DNA from: CAVVAL01 sp963742725
GTDB taxonomy: Bacteria; Actinomycetota; Actinomycetes; Mycobacteriales; Cryptosporangiaceae
Assembly: GCA_963742725.1 (NCBI GenBank)
Contig: CAVUMX010000003.1
Location: 744,001 to 808,000 of the forward strand
DNA: 64,000 bases
Reading direction: 5' to 3'
Of this stretch, positions 45,901 through 55,000 are shown piece after piece (position 1 is the stretch's first letter; the number at the start of each line of letters is the position of its first letter). The notes under the pieces were generated by a model that saw only the letters and a program-made list of their open reading frames with translations, was not told where the DNA came from and did no database searches. A program made the translations under genes and the position numbers.

Positions 45901-48900
45901 GGCCGCACACCTGATCGCGGTCAACTCCCCGGACTCCGTCGTCATCGGCGGCGAGGTCGCCGCGTGCGAACGCGCGCTGCACCGGCTCGACGCCGACTAC
46001 AGCCTGCCGATCCCGTACGAGCTGGCCGTCCACGTCCCCGAGCTGGGGGAGGTCCGCGACGAGTGGTGGCGGCTGCATTGCCGGCCCACCACGCCGCCGC
46101 CGGGCGTCCGGTTCTACAGCTGCGCCACGGACTCGTCCTACCTGCCGACGCCCGAGCGGGTCGCCGACGCGCTCACCGCCCAGGCCGTCGGGACGATGGA
46201 CTTCGCCGGCGCCGTCGAGCAGGCCTGGACCGACGGGGTCCGGATCTTCGTCGAGCACGGCCCGAAGGGGCTCTGCGCGGACTGGATCCGCCGCACCCTC
46301 GGCAACCGCGAGCACCTGGCGCTCTCCCTGGACGCTCCGGACGGGCGCAGCGTGCGCCAGCTGGTCCGGGTCGCCGCCGAGCTCGTCGCCGCCGGCGTCC
46401 CGGTCGACTCAGGCGCGCTCCTCACCTACCTCGAAACCGCTCATTTCGGCAGCGCCCAGGCGGCTGCCGACGCCCCGGGGCGCGTGCTCACGCTCCCCGC
46501 ACACCCCCCGGAGGTCGTCTTGCCCCCGCTGCCCACCGCCGAGATCCCCGCCGAGCACATGCCCCGCGCGCCGCACCTCCCGCAGGTGCTCGGCGAGCCG
46601 GCGCCGGCCCCCGCGCCGGTGCAGGAGCAGACCCCCGGGCTGCCGGGTCCGAAGTTCGACCGGAAAGACCTCGAACACCTCGCGTCCGGACGGATCTCCG
46701 ACCTGTTCGGCCCCCAGTTCACCGCGCAGGACGGCTACGCGCGCCAGTGCCGCATGCCGGAGCCGCCGATGCTGCTGGCCGACCGGGTCACCGGCATCGA
46801 CGCCGTCCCCGCGTCGATGGGGACGGGCACGATCTGGACCGAGACCGATGTCACCTACGACGCCTGGTACCTCGACCACACCGGCCGGATGCCGGCCGGC
46901 ATCATGATCGAGGCCGGCCAGGCCGACCTGCTGCTGATCAGCTGGCTCGGTATCGACCTGCTCAACCAGGGCGACCGGATCTACCGGCTGCTCGGCTGCG
47001 AGCTGACCTACCACGGCAGCCCGCCGCAGCCCGGCGAGACGCTGCGGTACGAGATCCACATCGATGACCACGCCGAGCACAACGGCATCCGCCTGTTCTT
47101 CTTCCACTACGACTGCTACGTCGGCGACGAGCTGCGGCTGTCCGTGCGCAACGGCCAGGCCGGGTTCTTCAGCGACGCCGAGCTGGCGAACACCGCCGGG
47201 GTCATCTGGAACCCGGAGCTGGAGCTGCCGACCGCCGACGCCCCGGTCGACCCGCCCGCGATCGCCGGCGCGCCGCGCAGCTACGACGCGGACGCCGTCC
47301 GGGCGTTCGCCGAGGGCCGCCCGTGGGAGACGTTCGGTCCGGCGTGGAAGACGACGCAGTCGCACGTCCGTACCCCGCGCATCGGCGACGGCGACCTGCA
47401 GCTGCTGCGCCAGGTGCCGGAGTTCGACCCGGTCGGCGGCCCGTGGCGCCGTGGCTACCTGCGCGCGGAGACCCCGATCAGGTCCGACGACTGGTTCTTC
47501 GAGGGCCACTTCAAGAACGACCCGTGCATGCCCGGCACGCTGATGTTCGACGGCTGCCTCCAGGCCATGGCGTTCTACCTGTCGGCGAGCGGCTTCACGG
47601 TCGGCAACGACGCGTGGCGGTTCGAGCCGGTCACCGGCGAGGGCTACGCCATGCGCTGCCGTGGCCAGGTCACGCCGGAGAGCAAGAACCTGACGTACGA
47701 GGTGTTCGTCTCCGAGCTGATCGCCGGCCCCGTCCCGACCGTGTACGCGGACGTCCTGTGCACCGTCGACGGCGTCAAGGCGTTCCACGCCAAGCGCGTC
47801 GGCCTGCGGCTCGTCCCGGACTGGCCGATGGACCAGTGGCGCGCGCTCGGCCCGGTCGCCGAGCAGGAGACCGGCGTCGCCGTGCCCGTCCACACGCTCG
47901 GCGGGCTCGTCGGATACTCCGACGAGAAGACGATCGCCGAGTCCGACGGCGTCCGCTTCGACTACGAGTCGCTGCTGGCCTGCGCGTGGGGCCGCCCCAC
48001 CGGGGCGTTCGGCGAGCTGTACGAGCGGTTCGACGGCCACCGCCGGGTCGCCCGGCTGCCCGGCCCGCCGTACCACTTCATGACCCGGATCACCGAGACC
48101 GAGGGCCGGCTCGGCGGGATGGAGGTCGGCAGCGCCTGCGTCGCCGAGTACGACATCCCCGACCGCACCTGGTACTTCGAGCAGAGCGGGCAGCCGACGA
48201 TGCCCCTCGCGGTCCTCATGGAGGTGGCGTTGCAGCCGTGCGGCTGGCTCGCCTCCTACGCGGGCTGCGCGGTCGAGATCGACAAGGACCTGCTGTTCCG
48301 CAACCTCGACGGCACCGGCACGGTCCTCGGCGAGGTCACGCCCGAGACGAAGGTCGTCCGGACCCACGCCAAGCTCCGCGACATCTCCAAGACCGGGACG
48401 ATGATCATCGTCTCCTTCGACGTCGAGTGCTTCGCCGACGACGAGAAGATCTTCGTGATGGACACCGTCTTCGGGTTCTTCCCGCCGGAGGCGTTCGTCG
48501 ACCAGCCCGGCCTCCCGGCCAGCGACGAGGAGCGCGCCGCCCTGGCCGCCCCGACGGGCCTGTCCGTCGACCTCACCGCGCGGCCCGAGAAGTACTGCGG
48601 CGGCCCGCTGCGCCTCGCCGGCCCGATGCTGCTCATGCTCGACCGCGTCACCGGGTACGAACCCACCGCCGGCGCCGCCGGCCTCGGCCGCCTCACCGCC
48701 GAGAAGGACGTCGACGCGGGGGAGTGGTTCTTCAAGGCCCACTTCTTCCAGGACCCCGTCCAGCCCGGCTCGCTCGGCATCGAGGCCATGTACCAGCTGC
48801 TCCAGTTCTACCTGCTCGACCGCGACGCGGGCGCCGGCATGGCGAACCCCCGGTTCGAGCTGCTCATGGACAAGCAGCCGCTGGTGTGGAAGTACCGCGG

Positions 48901-50137
48901 CCAGGTCATCCCGTCGCACGGCGTCATCTCCACCGAGATGGAGATCACCGAGTTCGGCGAGGACGAGCAGGGCCGGTACGCGCTGGCCAAGGCGTGGCTC
49001 TGGGTCGACGGCCGCCGCATCTACAGCTCTATCGACATCGGCGTCCGCGTCCGCGACGACGCCGCGACCCCTGACGCCTCGGCGGCTGAGGACGCCTGGG
49101 TCGGCGACCACCGTCCGACCTGGACAGTCCCCGTGCTGCCCATGATGTCGGTGGTAGACCGCCTCGCCGGCCCGACCAGCGGCAGCACCGCATTCGCCTT
49201 GCGCGACGTCGAGCTGCGCCGCTGGATCCCCCTCACCGGGCCGGCGAGGCTCAAGACCGAGCAGGACGGCGACACCGTCACCCTGCTCGCCTGGCGGGAA
49301 GCGCGGATAGCGGCACTCTCGCGGTACGAACCGGTCGCCACCGGGACGATTGCCGCGCCCGGCACCCGGCCGGCGCCGTTCGCCCCCTTCGCGGACGCGC
49401 GGCCCGTCACGGACTTCTACACGTCCGGGGCACTGTTCCACGGGCCGGCGTTCCAGTACCTGACCGCGCTGCGCCGGGGACCGTCCGGCGCTACCGGCAC
49501 CTTGGACGCCGCCAAGGGCACCGTGCCGCGCGGCACCCTCCACCAGGGTCTCCTCGACGCCGCCACGCACGTGATCCCGCACGACCGGTTCTGGGAGTGG
49601 TCACCCGAGATCCCGCACGGCGTGGTCGCCTACCCGCACCGGATCAGCGTGTTCGAGCAGTTCGAGCCCCTTCCGGACGCCGGTGAGGTGCGGGTCGAGG
49701 CCCGATTCGTCGGCTTCGACCGGGATGACCGGCGGTTCCCGGTCGTCGACGTCCAGATCATCGACGGCGACCGCGTCCTCGTGGCGCTGCGCCTCGTCGA
49801 GGTGCTGATGCCGACCGGGGCGTTCGGGTCGGCGGATCCGGCCCAGCGGCGCGCGTTCCTCCGGGACCGCGTCTACGCGGACGGGCTCGGCCTGTCCCGC
49901 ACCGAGGGCGGAGTCACCCGTCTGAGCGTCACCGACGTCCAGCAGTGCGACTGGCTGGCCGGCACCGTCGCGGCCGCGTACGGCCTCCCGGAGGGCGCCC
50001 GCGGCGTCGACCACCTGGCCGAGATCGCCGTCCGTGACCACATCGCCCGCCAGCTGCGGGTCCACCCGTCCGCCGTCGACGTGACCGGCGCGCCCGTGCA
50101 CATCGCCGAGACGCCGGAGGGCGTCACGGTCAGCTAG
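42977..50137 (+). CDS. pfaC: PfaC-like PUFA synthase subunit KS-CLF-AT-DH-DH plus extra DH
   Basis: 2386 residues. KS (to ~420): Cys176 in DAACASSLY, ECHATGT, SNMGHLITAAG. Chain-length-factor KS (~435-760): the Cys is replaced by Glu584 in SAEEASGL. AT (~815-1165): Ser901 in GYSAGE. Two FabA-type double-hotdog dehydratases follow: His1511 in GHFKNDPCMPG and His1922 in AHFFQDPVQPG, the second with Glu instead of Asp in GIEAMYQ. A further PKS-type DH-like double hotdog covers ~2035-2270 (His2045 in DHRPTWTVPVLP, Asp2194 in LLDAATH). The ~95-residue tail is unassigned. The order matches myxobacterial Pfa3, but that protein ends in an acylglycerolphosphate acyltransferase, absent here. ATG 42977 lies 11 bp after PfaA and has a GGGGAGCTGAGG site. 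Confidence 0.9.
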   Translation: MRFEPIAIVGRGAVLPDAHDPDTFWANVVAGRVCLGPAPEGRWRVARESVLTTPEAPADGTWSDIGGYVRGFEFDASGFALPPAELAGLDPQFHWVLDGVRQALREAGQDGPAPAAGLVMGNLSFPSAGMAEYAERVWRGGERTDARNRFMSGLPAHLAARALGLGAGAFALDAACASSLYAIKLACDRLHDRTADLMVAGAANCADDLFIHVGFSALSALSRTGQSRPFHREADGLVPAEGAAFVSLMRLDDALAAGKQVLGVIRGVGLSNDGRGGGFLAPAEEGQERAMRLAYEQAGVAPESVSLLECHATGTPVGDAAEARSAARVFGAHTGLAAGSAKSNMGHLITAAGVAGLLKVLGGMRDGIRPATLHADEPIDALDGTPLRLLHEAEEWTGPRRAAVSAFGFGGNNAHLVVDAWQEGSFDFPTPAKPVKQDVAIVAIGARVGTGDNVRDLRRDLFTGAGSTAKRETVDIALDGLRTPPLDLKQTLGQQLLLLAAAREAVTGIDLPRDRTMVLAGMGCDPEVARYGARWRTPDTEARDGITPVLQSAGVVGTMPNIVANRINAFLDLAGPSFTVSAEEASGLVALDLAARALRTGEADAAVVGAVDLSHEPVHQQALADLGVDRAPGDAAVVLVLKRVADVPEDQIIALLDSDDEPQANVDTAALFGSPHAAKGLLDVAAAALTLRHRATIRDGRPADPTFDVTTAEVAVQPLQGPEQRVRLRTATTAPWVGDRPPRLHVYSGADRAGALAALDTNQESPDGPARLVLIAADESERQNRADAARTWLARGGPQPDGVAFRAAPIAGEVGFVFTGGLAAYPGMGRELLLAFPQLIERIEADSGSIREVAGWAFEGPDSAPRTVLDQIWGTAMLSQVHAAISREVLGITPQAALGYSAGESNALVAMGVWTDMRTLVAQMTASGMFSRQVAGEFAAIRRAWAKKGIVGDRWKNYLVGADPDQVRKVLHGEPAAHLIAVNSPDSVVIGGEVAACERALHRLDADYSLPIPYELAVHVPELGEVRDEWWRLHCRPTTPPPGVRFYSCATDSSYLPTPERVADALTAQAVGTMDFAGAVEQAWTDGVRIFVEHGPKGLCADWIRRTLGNREHLALSLDAPDGRSVRQLVRVAAELVAAGVPVDSGALLTYLETAHFGSAQAAADAPGRVLTLPAHPPEVVLPPLPTAEIPAEHMPRAPHLPQVLGEPAPAPAPVQEQTPGLPGPKFDRKDLEHLASGRISDLFGPQFTAQDGYARQCRMPEPPMLLADRVTGIDAVPASMGTGTIWTETDVTYDAWYLDHTGRMPAGIMIEAGQADLLLISWLGIDLLNQGDRIYRLLGCELTYHGSPPQPGETLRYEIHIDDHAEHNGIRLFFFHYDCYVGDELRLSVRNGQAGFFSDAELANTAGVIWNPELELPTADAPVDPPAIAGAPRSYDADAVRAFAEGRPWETFGPAWKTTQSHVRTPRIGDGDLQLLRQVPEFDPVGGPWRRGYLRAETPIRSDDWFFEGHFKNDPCMPGTLMFDGCLQAMAFYLSASGFTVGNDAWRFEPVTGEGYAMRCRGQVTPESKNLTYEVFVSELIAGPVPTVYADVLCTVDGVKAFHAKRVGLRLVPDWPMDQWRALGPVAEQETGVAVPVHTLGGLVGYSDEKTIAESDGVRFDYESLLACAWGRPTGAFGELYERFDGHRRVARLPGPPYHFMTRITETEGRLGGMEVGSACVAEYDIPDRTWYFEQSGQPTMPLAVLMEVALQPCGWLASYAGCAVEIDKDLLFRNLDGTGTVLGEVTPETKVVRTHAKLRDISKTGTMIIVSFDVECFADDEKIFVMDTVFGFFPPEAFVDQPGLPASDEERAALAAPTGLSVDLTARPEKYCGGPLRLAGPMLLMLDRVTGYEPTAGAAGLGRLTAEKDVDAGEWFFKAHFFQDPVQPGSLGIEAMYQLLQFYLLDRDAGAGMANPRFELLMDKQPLVWKYRGQVIPSHGVISTEMEITEFGEDEQGRYALAKAWLWVDGRRIYSSIDIGVRVRDDAATPDASAAEDAWVGDHRPTWTVPVLPMMSVVDRLAGPTSGSTAFALRDVELRRWIPLTGPARLKTEQDGDTVTLLAWREARIAALSRYEPVATGTIAAPGTRPAPFAPFADARPVTDFYTSGALFHGPAFQYLTALRRGPSGATGTLDAAKGTVPRGTLHQGLLDAATHVIPHDRFWEWSPEIPHGVVAYPHRISVFEQFEPLPDAGEVRVEARFVGFDRDDRRFPVVDVQIIDGDRVLVALRLVEVLMPTGAFGSADPAQRRAFLRDRVYADGLGLSRTEGGVTRLSVTDVQQCDWLAGTVAAAYGLPEGARGVDHLAEIAVRDHIARQLRVHPSAVDVTGAPVHIAETPEGVTVS

Positions 50138-50144
50138 CCACTCT

Positions 50145-50160
50145 CCGTCAGTGGTGACGG
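50145..50160 (+). other. Small hairpin between pfaC and the acyl-AMP ligase gene
   Basis: CCGTCA (50145-50150) and TGACGG (50155-50160) form a 6-bp stem with a 4-nt loop just after the PfaC stop. There is no T tract, so it may attenuate rather than end transcription. The nearby near-duplicate CACGGTCAGCTAG / GACGGTCAGTTAG (50125 and 50155) suggests a small duplication of the gene end. Confidence 0.3.
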
Positions 50161-50273
50161 TCAGTTAGTTGCCGTCCGGCGTTCCGCCGAGCGGCACAGC
50201 ACGAGGCGCCGTGCCTCGATCCCGATCACTCTTTTCGCAGGTCAGTACTGCCCGGATTCTGGAGGCCACCATC

Positions 50274-52049
50274 GTGACCGAGACCATCCTGTCGTCCTTC
50301 CTGCGGCTGCGTGACTCCGAGCCGGAGCGCCGGCTGTTCACCTACGTCGACGACCACGGGCGCGACGAGGCGCACCTGACCGTCCGCGACCTGGGTGAGG
50401 CGGCCGACCGGGTCGTGGCGTCGCTGCGGAAGCTCGGGTTCGAGGCCGGTGACCGGGCGCTGCTGGTGTACCCGCCGTCGCTGGACTTCATCGAGGCGTT
50501 CCTCGGCTGCATGGCCGCGGGCGTGATCCCGGTCCCGGTGTACCCGCCGAACCCGTTCAAGCTGAAGAAGGACCTGGCGACGTTCAGCGCCATCGCCGAG
50601 AACGCCGGCGCGAAGGGCATCCTCACGACCTCCTCCTACGACCGGACCCGAACCGCCGGTGCCGTCACGAGCTTCTTCAGCAAGGACGCGCCGCGCTGGC
50701 CGGACCTGCCGTGGCACCGCACGGACCGGCTCCGCGACCCGGCGACGGCGCCCGCGTGGCACATACCGGCCGGCGACGACGAGCCCGCGTTCCTCCAGTA
50801 CACGTCCGGCTCGACGGCGGTGCCGAAGGGCGTGATCATCAGCCACGGCAACCTCGCGTACGAGGTGGTCGCGAACGCCAACGACCTCGGTCTCGGCCCG
50901 GACGCGCGCGGCGTGTTCTGGGTGCCGCAGTACCACGACCTCGGCCTGATCAGCGTGATCCTCTCGACGATCGCCGGGAACTCCAAGACCACCCTGATCT
51001 CGCCACTCACGTTCCTGCAGCGGCCGGCGATCTGGTTCGACGTGATGTCCCGGGTGGCCGCCACCCACACGGCGGCGCCGAACTTCGCGTTCGAGCTGGC
51101 CGTCCGCAAGACCACCCCCGAGCAGCGCGCCGGCTGGGACCTCTCGGCCCTGCACGCCGTGATGTCGGCCGCCGAGCCGATCCGCACCACGACGATGGAC
51201 GCCTTCTTCGACGCGTTCGAGGTCACCGGGATCCGGCCCGAGTCGTTCTTCCCCGCGTACGGCCTGGCCGAGCACACCGTCAGTGTCTCGATGGGCGGCG
51301 ACGCGGTGCTGCGGATCGACAAGTCCGCGCTGGAGCAGGGCAAGGTCGTGCCGTCGCTGGACGGCCCCAGCTACGTCGGATGCGGACGGATCACCAAGCC
51401 CGACGCGACCGTCCGGATCGTCAACCCCGAGACCCACCGCCCGTGCGAGCCGGACGAGATCGGCGAGGTGTGGGTGGACTCGCCCACGAAGGGCGTCGGC
51501 TACTGGGGCCTGCCCGAGCAGTCCGCGGACACCTTCCACGCGCGCGTCGCCGGCGAGGACGACCCCGTCGAGTACCTGCGCACCGGCGATCTCGGCTTCT
51601 TCCACGACGGCGAGCTGTTCATCACCGGACGCTGCAAGGACCTGATCATCATGCGCGGCAGGAACCTGTACCCGGTCGACATCGAGGACAGCGTCCGGGA
51701 CTGCCACCCGTTAATCCGTCCGGGCGGCATCGCGTCGTTCGCCATCGATGCGGACGGCACCGAGCAGCTCGTCCTGTTCGTCGAGTCCCGCCGCGACAAG
51801 CTGTCCGCCCAGGAGATCGACGAGGTCGTCGAGTCGGTGCGTCGCCAGGTGTACGGCGAGTACCAGCTGGGCGTGTACGCGGTAGTGGTCGGCCAGGCCG
51901 GCACCGTCCGCAAGACCACGAGCGGGAAGGTCCGCCGGATCGCCTGCAAGCAGGCGTACGTCAGCGGCGAGATCGCCGCGGCCTCGACCACCTTGCGGGT
52001 GGCCGTCCAGAGCCGCCACACCGACCTCGACTTCCTGGAGGCATCGTGA
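50274..52049 (+). CDS. Fatty acyl-AMP ligase (FAAL)
   Basis: 591 residues, ANL superfamily. Adenylate-forming motifs: YTSGSTAVPKGVIISHGN, the FAAL-typical YHDLGLISVILSTI, FFPAYGLAEHTV, LRTGDLGFF, and ITGRCKDLIIMRGRNLYP with the C-terminal catalytic Lys in TTSGKVRR. The FAAL-type features (GVIPVPVYPPNPFK, YHDLG) indicate that it forms acyl-AMP and passes the chain to a carrier domain rather than to CoA. It would activate the fatty acid made by the pfa genes and load the ACP of the downstream fusion (inference). GTG 50274 is chosen because GGAGG lies 8 bp upstream; the frame is open to 50169. Its stop overlaps the next start by 3 bases. Confidence 0.92.
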   Translation: MTETILSSFLRLRDSEPERRLFTYVDDHGRDEAHLTVRDLGEAADRVVASLRKLGFEAGDRALLVYPPSLDFIEAFLGCMAAGVIPVPVYPPNPFKLKKDLATFSAIAENAGAKGILTTSSYDRTRTAGAVTSFFSKDAPRWPDLPWHRTDRLRDPATAPAWHIPAGDDEPAFLQYTSGSTAVPKGVIISHGNLAYEVVANANDLGLGPDARGVFWVPQYHDLGLISVILSTIAGNSKTTLISPLTFLQRPAIWFDVMSRVAATHTAAPNFAFELAVRKTTPEQRAGWDLSALHAVMSAAEPIRTTTMDAFFDAFEVTGIRPESFFPAYGLAEHTVSVSMGGDAVLRIDKSALEQGKVVPSLDGPSYVGCGRITKPDATVRIVNPETHRPCEPDEIGEVWVDSPTKGVGYWGLPEQSADTFHARVAGEDDPVEYLRTGDLGFFHDGELFITGRCKDLIIMRGRNLYPVDIEDSVRDCHPLIRPGGIASFAIDADGTEQLVLFVESRRDKLSAQEIDEVVESVRRQVYGEYQLGVYAVVVGQAGTVRKTTSGKVRRIACKQAYVSGEIAAASTTLRVAVQSRHTDLDFLEAS

Positions 52050-55000
52050 CGGAACTGCGGATCGCCACCGGTCCCGGCGACCCACGGCTGCACGACGTCG
52101 ACGACGATTTCCGGCAGGTGCTCGCCGAACTGGAACCGCTGACAGCGGCGTCGCGCGCGCTCAAGCGGCGCACGTTCCACGGCAAGGGCGCGACGGGCGC
52201 GCGTGGCACCGTCGAGCTGCTCCCCGGGCTGGACCTGCCGGTGCACGACTTCTTCCGTCCGGGCCGCCGGTTCGACGTGGTCGCCCGATACGGCAACAGC
52301 CAGGAGAGCGACGACGTCGCCGCCGCGATCCGCGGTGTGACGCTGCGCCTGCTCGAACCCGGCACTCTCCGGCGTGGCGGAGTCCACGACAGCCTCTTCG
52401 ATCTCACCCTGAACACCGGCGAGATCTTCGTCGCCCGCACGGCCCGCATGTTCGTCGACATGTCCGGTACGCCGGAGCAGAAGGCCGGCATCGGCGCCGA
52501 GACCGACGAGTTCCGCGCGCAGGTGTGGAGCATGTACAAGGACGCGGTCTCCTTCGCCGAGTACGAGTACTACTCGCAGGCCCCTACGGCGTACGTGGAC
52601 GCGAGCGGGCAGCAGTGGCTCGTCCGCTACCGCCTCGTGCCGTTCGGCGAGGCCACGGCGGCCGGCGACCACACGCCGGGGGACCTCTGGCTCCCGCCGG
52701 ACCCGCCCGGCCAGATGGAGCGCGACCCAGCCGACGAGCGGCCGGCGTCGTTCCTCCACGACGACCTGAGGGCGCGCGTCCTCGGCGGCGGTGTCCAGGG
52801 CGTCATCCAGGTCCAACTGCATCCGGTGACGGAGGCCGCGCTCGACTGCTCCCAGCCGTGGGACGAGCCGTGGCGCAACCTGGCCGTCCTGCGGCTCGAC
52901 GCGCTGCTTGACGACGAGCTGGTCGAGTCGCTGCGGTTCAACATCGCGAACCGTCCGGCCAGCCTGGGCATCGTGCTGGCCACGTCACCGCACGAGTACG
53001 CGTCCGTGAACCACCTGCGCGCGCTGGTCTACGCCGCGACCGGCGAGGCCCGGACCGAGGTGGCCGGCTGCCCGTTCAGCGGCGCTGCGACGCCGCGGTC
53101 CCGGACGGTGGCCGTCGTCGGCGCCGGCCCGGCCGGTCTGAGCATCGCGCGTGAGCTGGAGAAGGCCGGGCATCGGGCGATCGTGCTGGAGGCGTTGCCC
53201 GAGGTGGCCGGCAAGTGCGCGTCGATCGACGTCCACGACCACGCCTACGACCTCGGTGGCCACGTCTGCACGACCCAGTACGAGAACGTGGCGAGGCTGG
53301 CCGTCGAACTGGGTGTCGCGACCGAGGACACCACCCAGCACCGCGTCTATGACATCGCCTCGGGGGAGGCGTCGCCGCAGAGCGCCGCGTTCTTCCAGCG
53401 CGACAGCTTCAGCCGCTACGCCGAGCTGCGCTCCACGCAGTTCCCGGACATCGCCGAAGCCGGTCTGGCGCACTCGGCGCGGGCTTTGGCGAAGCCGGTG
53501 TCGGAGTGGCTGGCCGAGCATCAGCTGGAATCGCTCGCGGAGTCGCTGGGCACCGGCTACACGGCGGCGGGGTACGGCTACCTGGCCGGGGATCTGCCCG
53601 CGCTGTACTTCGTGAAGTACGCCGAGATGACCGGCCTGCTGTCGTCCAAGCCCGAACTGCTGGGCCACACCGGCAGCTTCACGATCCTCGGCGGCTTCAA
53701 GGTGCTGTGGGAGAAGGTCGCGGCGGAGCTGTCGGATGTGCGGTGCGGGGTGACGATCACGGCGATCGACCGTGACCCCGATGCCGAGACCGGCGGCGTC
53801 ACGATCGAAACTCTCCAAGGCGACGTGATCGCCGATGACCTGGTGATCACCGTCCCGGTCGACCAGCTCCTCGGTGTCCTGGACGCCAGCCGGGAGGAGC
53901 GGGACCTCGCCGGCCGGGTCCGCGTCATGGACTACTACACGACCGTCATGTCCGCGACCAGCCTGCCCGAGGAAGCGTTCTACCTGGTCGACGAGTTCAC
54001 CCAGCCCGAGGCGCCCGTCGGTGACGCCGTCTCCTTCCACCACCGCTACCCCGGCGAGGACGTCTACGCCTGCTACTCCTACGGCGACGCGGGCATGGAC
54101 GGCGACGACATCACCGAGCACCTGCGCTCCAATGTGGAACGTATGGGCGGCGAAATGGGCGAGGTGCACACCCAGCGCCGCTGGAAGTTCCTGCCACACT
54201 TCGGCAGTGAAGATCTCGCCAACGGGATCTACGACCGGATCGAGCAGCTCCAGGGCGAGAACCACACCTACCACGCCGGCAGCCTGCCCGCCTACGAGCT
54301 GGTCGAATGCAACGTCGCCTACGCCCGCCAGCTCGTCCGGGACCACTTCGGCGGGGTCGGCGGAGAGGTCGAGGGCCATGCCGTCGCCGTCGCCGAGGCT
54401 CTGGAGCGTCCGCGGCCCAGCGTCGACACGCTCCGCGACTGGCTGGTCGAGCACATCGCCGCCGAACTCCGCGTGCCCACCGACGAGGTCGCCCCGGACG
54501 CCCGGCTCGACACGTTCGCGCTGGAATCCATCTCCGTCGCGGCGCTGCAGGCCGGACTCTCCGACTGGCTCGGGTTCCGGATCCCGCACACGCTGTTCCT
54601 GGAGCACCCGACCATCGACGCGGTGGCCGCCCACCTGGCGCCTGCCGAGGCGGTGTCCACCGTGGCCGAACAGCCCGCGACACTACTGCTCGGCCTGACC
54701 GCCGCCCGTCCGTTCTTCTGCGTGGGTGGTGCGTTGGGTGCGGCGTACTACCTGCTGCAGCTGGCCCGTGACGTGGGCGCGGCGCGGCCGTTCTATGGTC
54801 TGCGCGCGCCGGGTTACGACGGTGGCGAGGAGCCGTTGGACACGGTGGAGGCGTTGGCCGCGCGGTACGTCGCCTCGATCCGGATGGTGCAGCCGTACGG
54901 GCCGTATCTGTTGGGCGGGCACTCCTTCGGTGGTGTGGTCGCCTACGAGATGGGTCGCCAGCTGCGTGAGGCCGGTGAGGAGGTGACGCGGGTCGTGCTG

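Noticed and set aside
49850..50137. C-terminal phosphopantetheinyl transferase domain in PfaC
   Set aside because: The tail shows only a vague AVRDHIARQL resemblance and lacks the catalytic WxxKEA-type motif; no PPTase is claimed.
50711..52045. N-terminal extension of the fusion protein into the acyl-AMP ligase gene
   Set aside because: The frame is open but out of phase with the ligase and Arg/Pro-rich; the GTG at 52046 with ribosome site and the onset of domain similarity fix the start.
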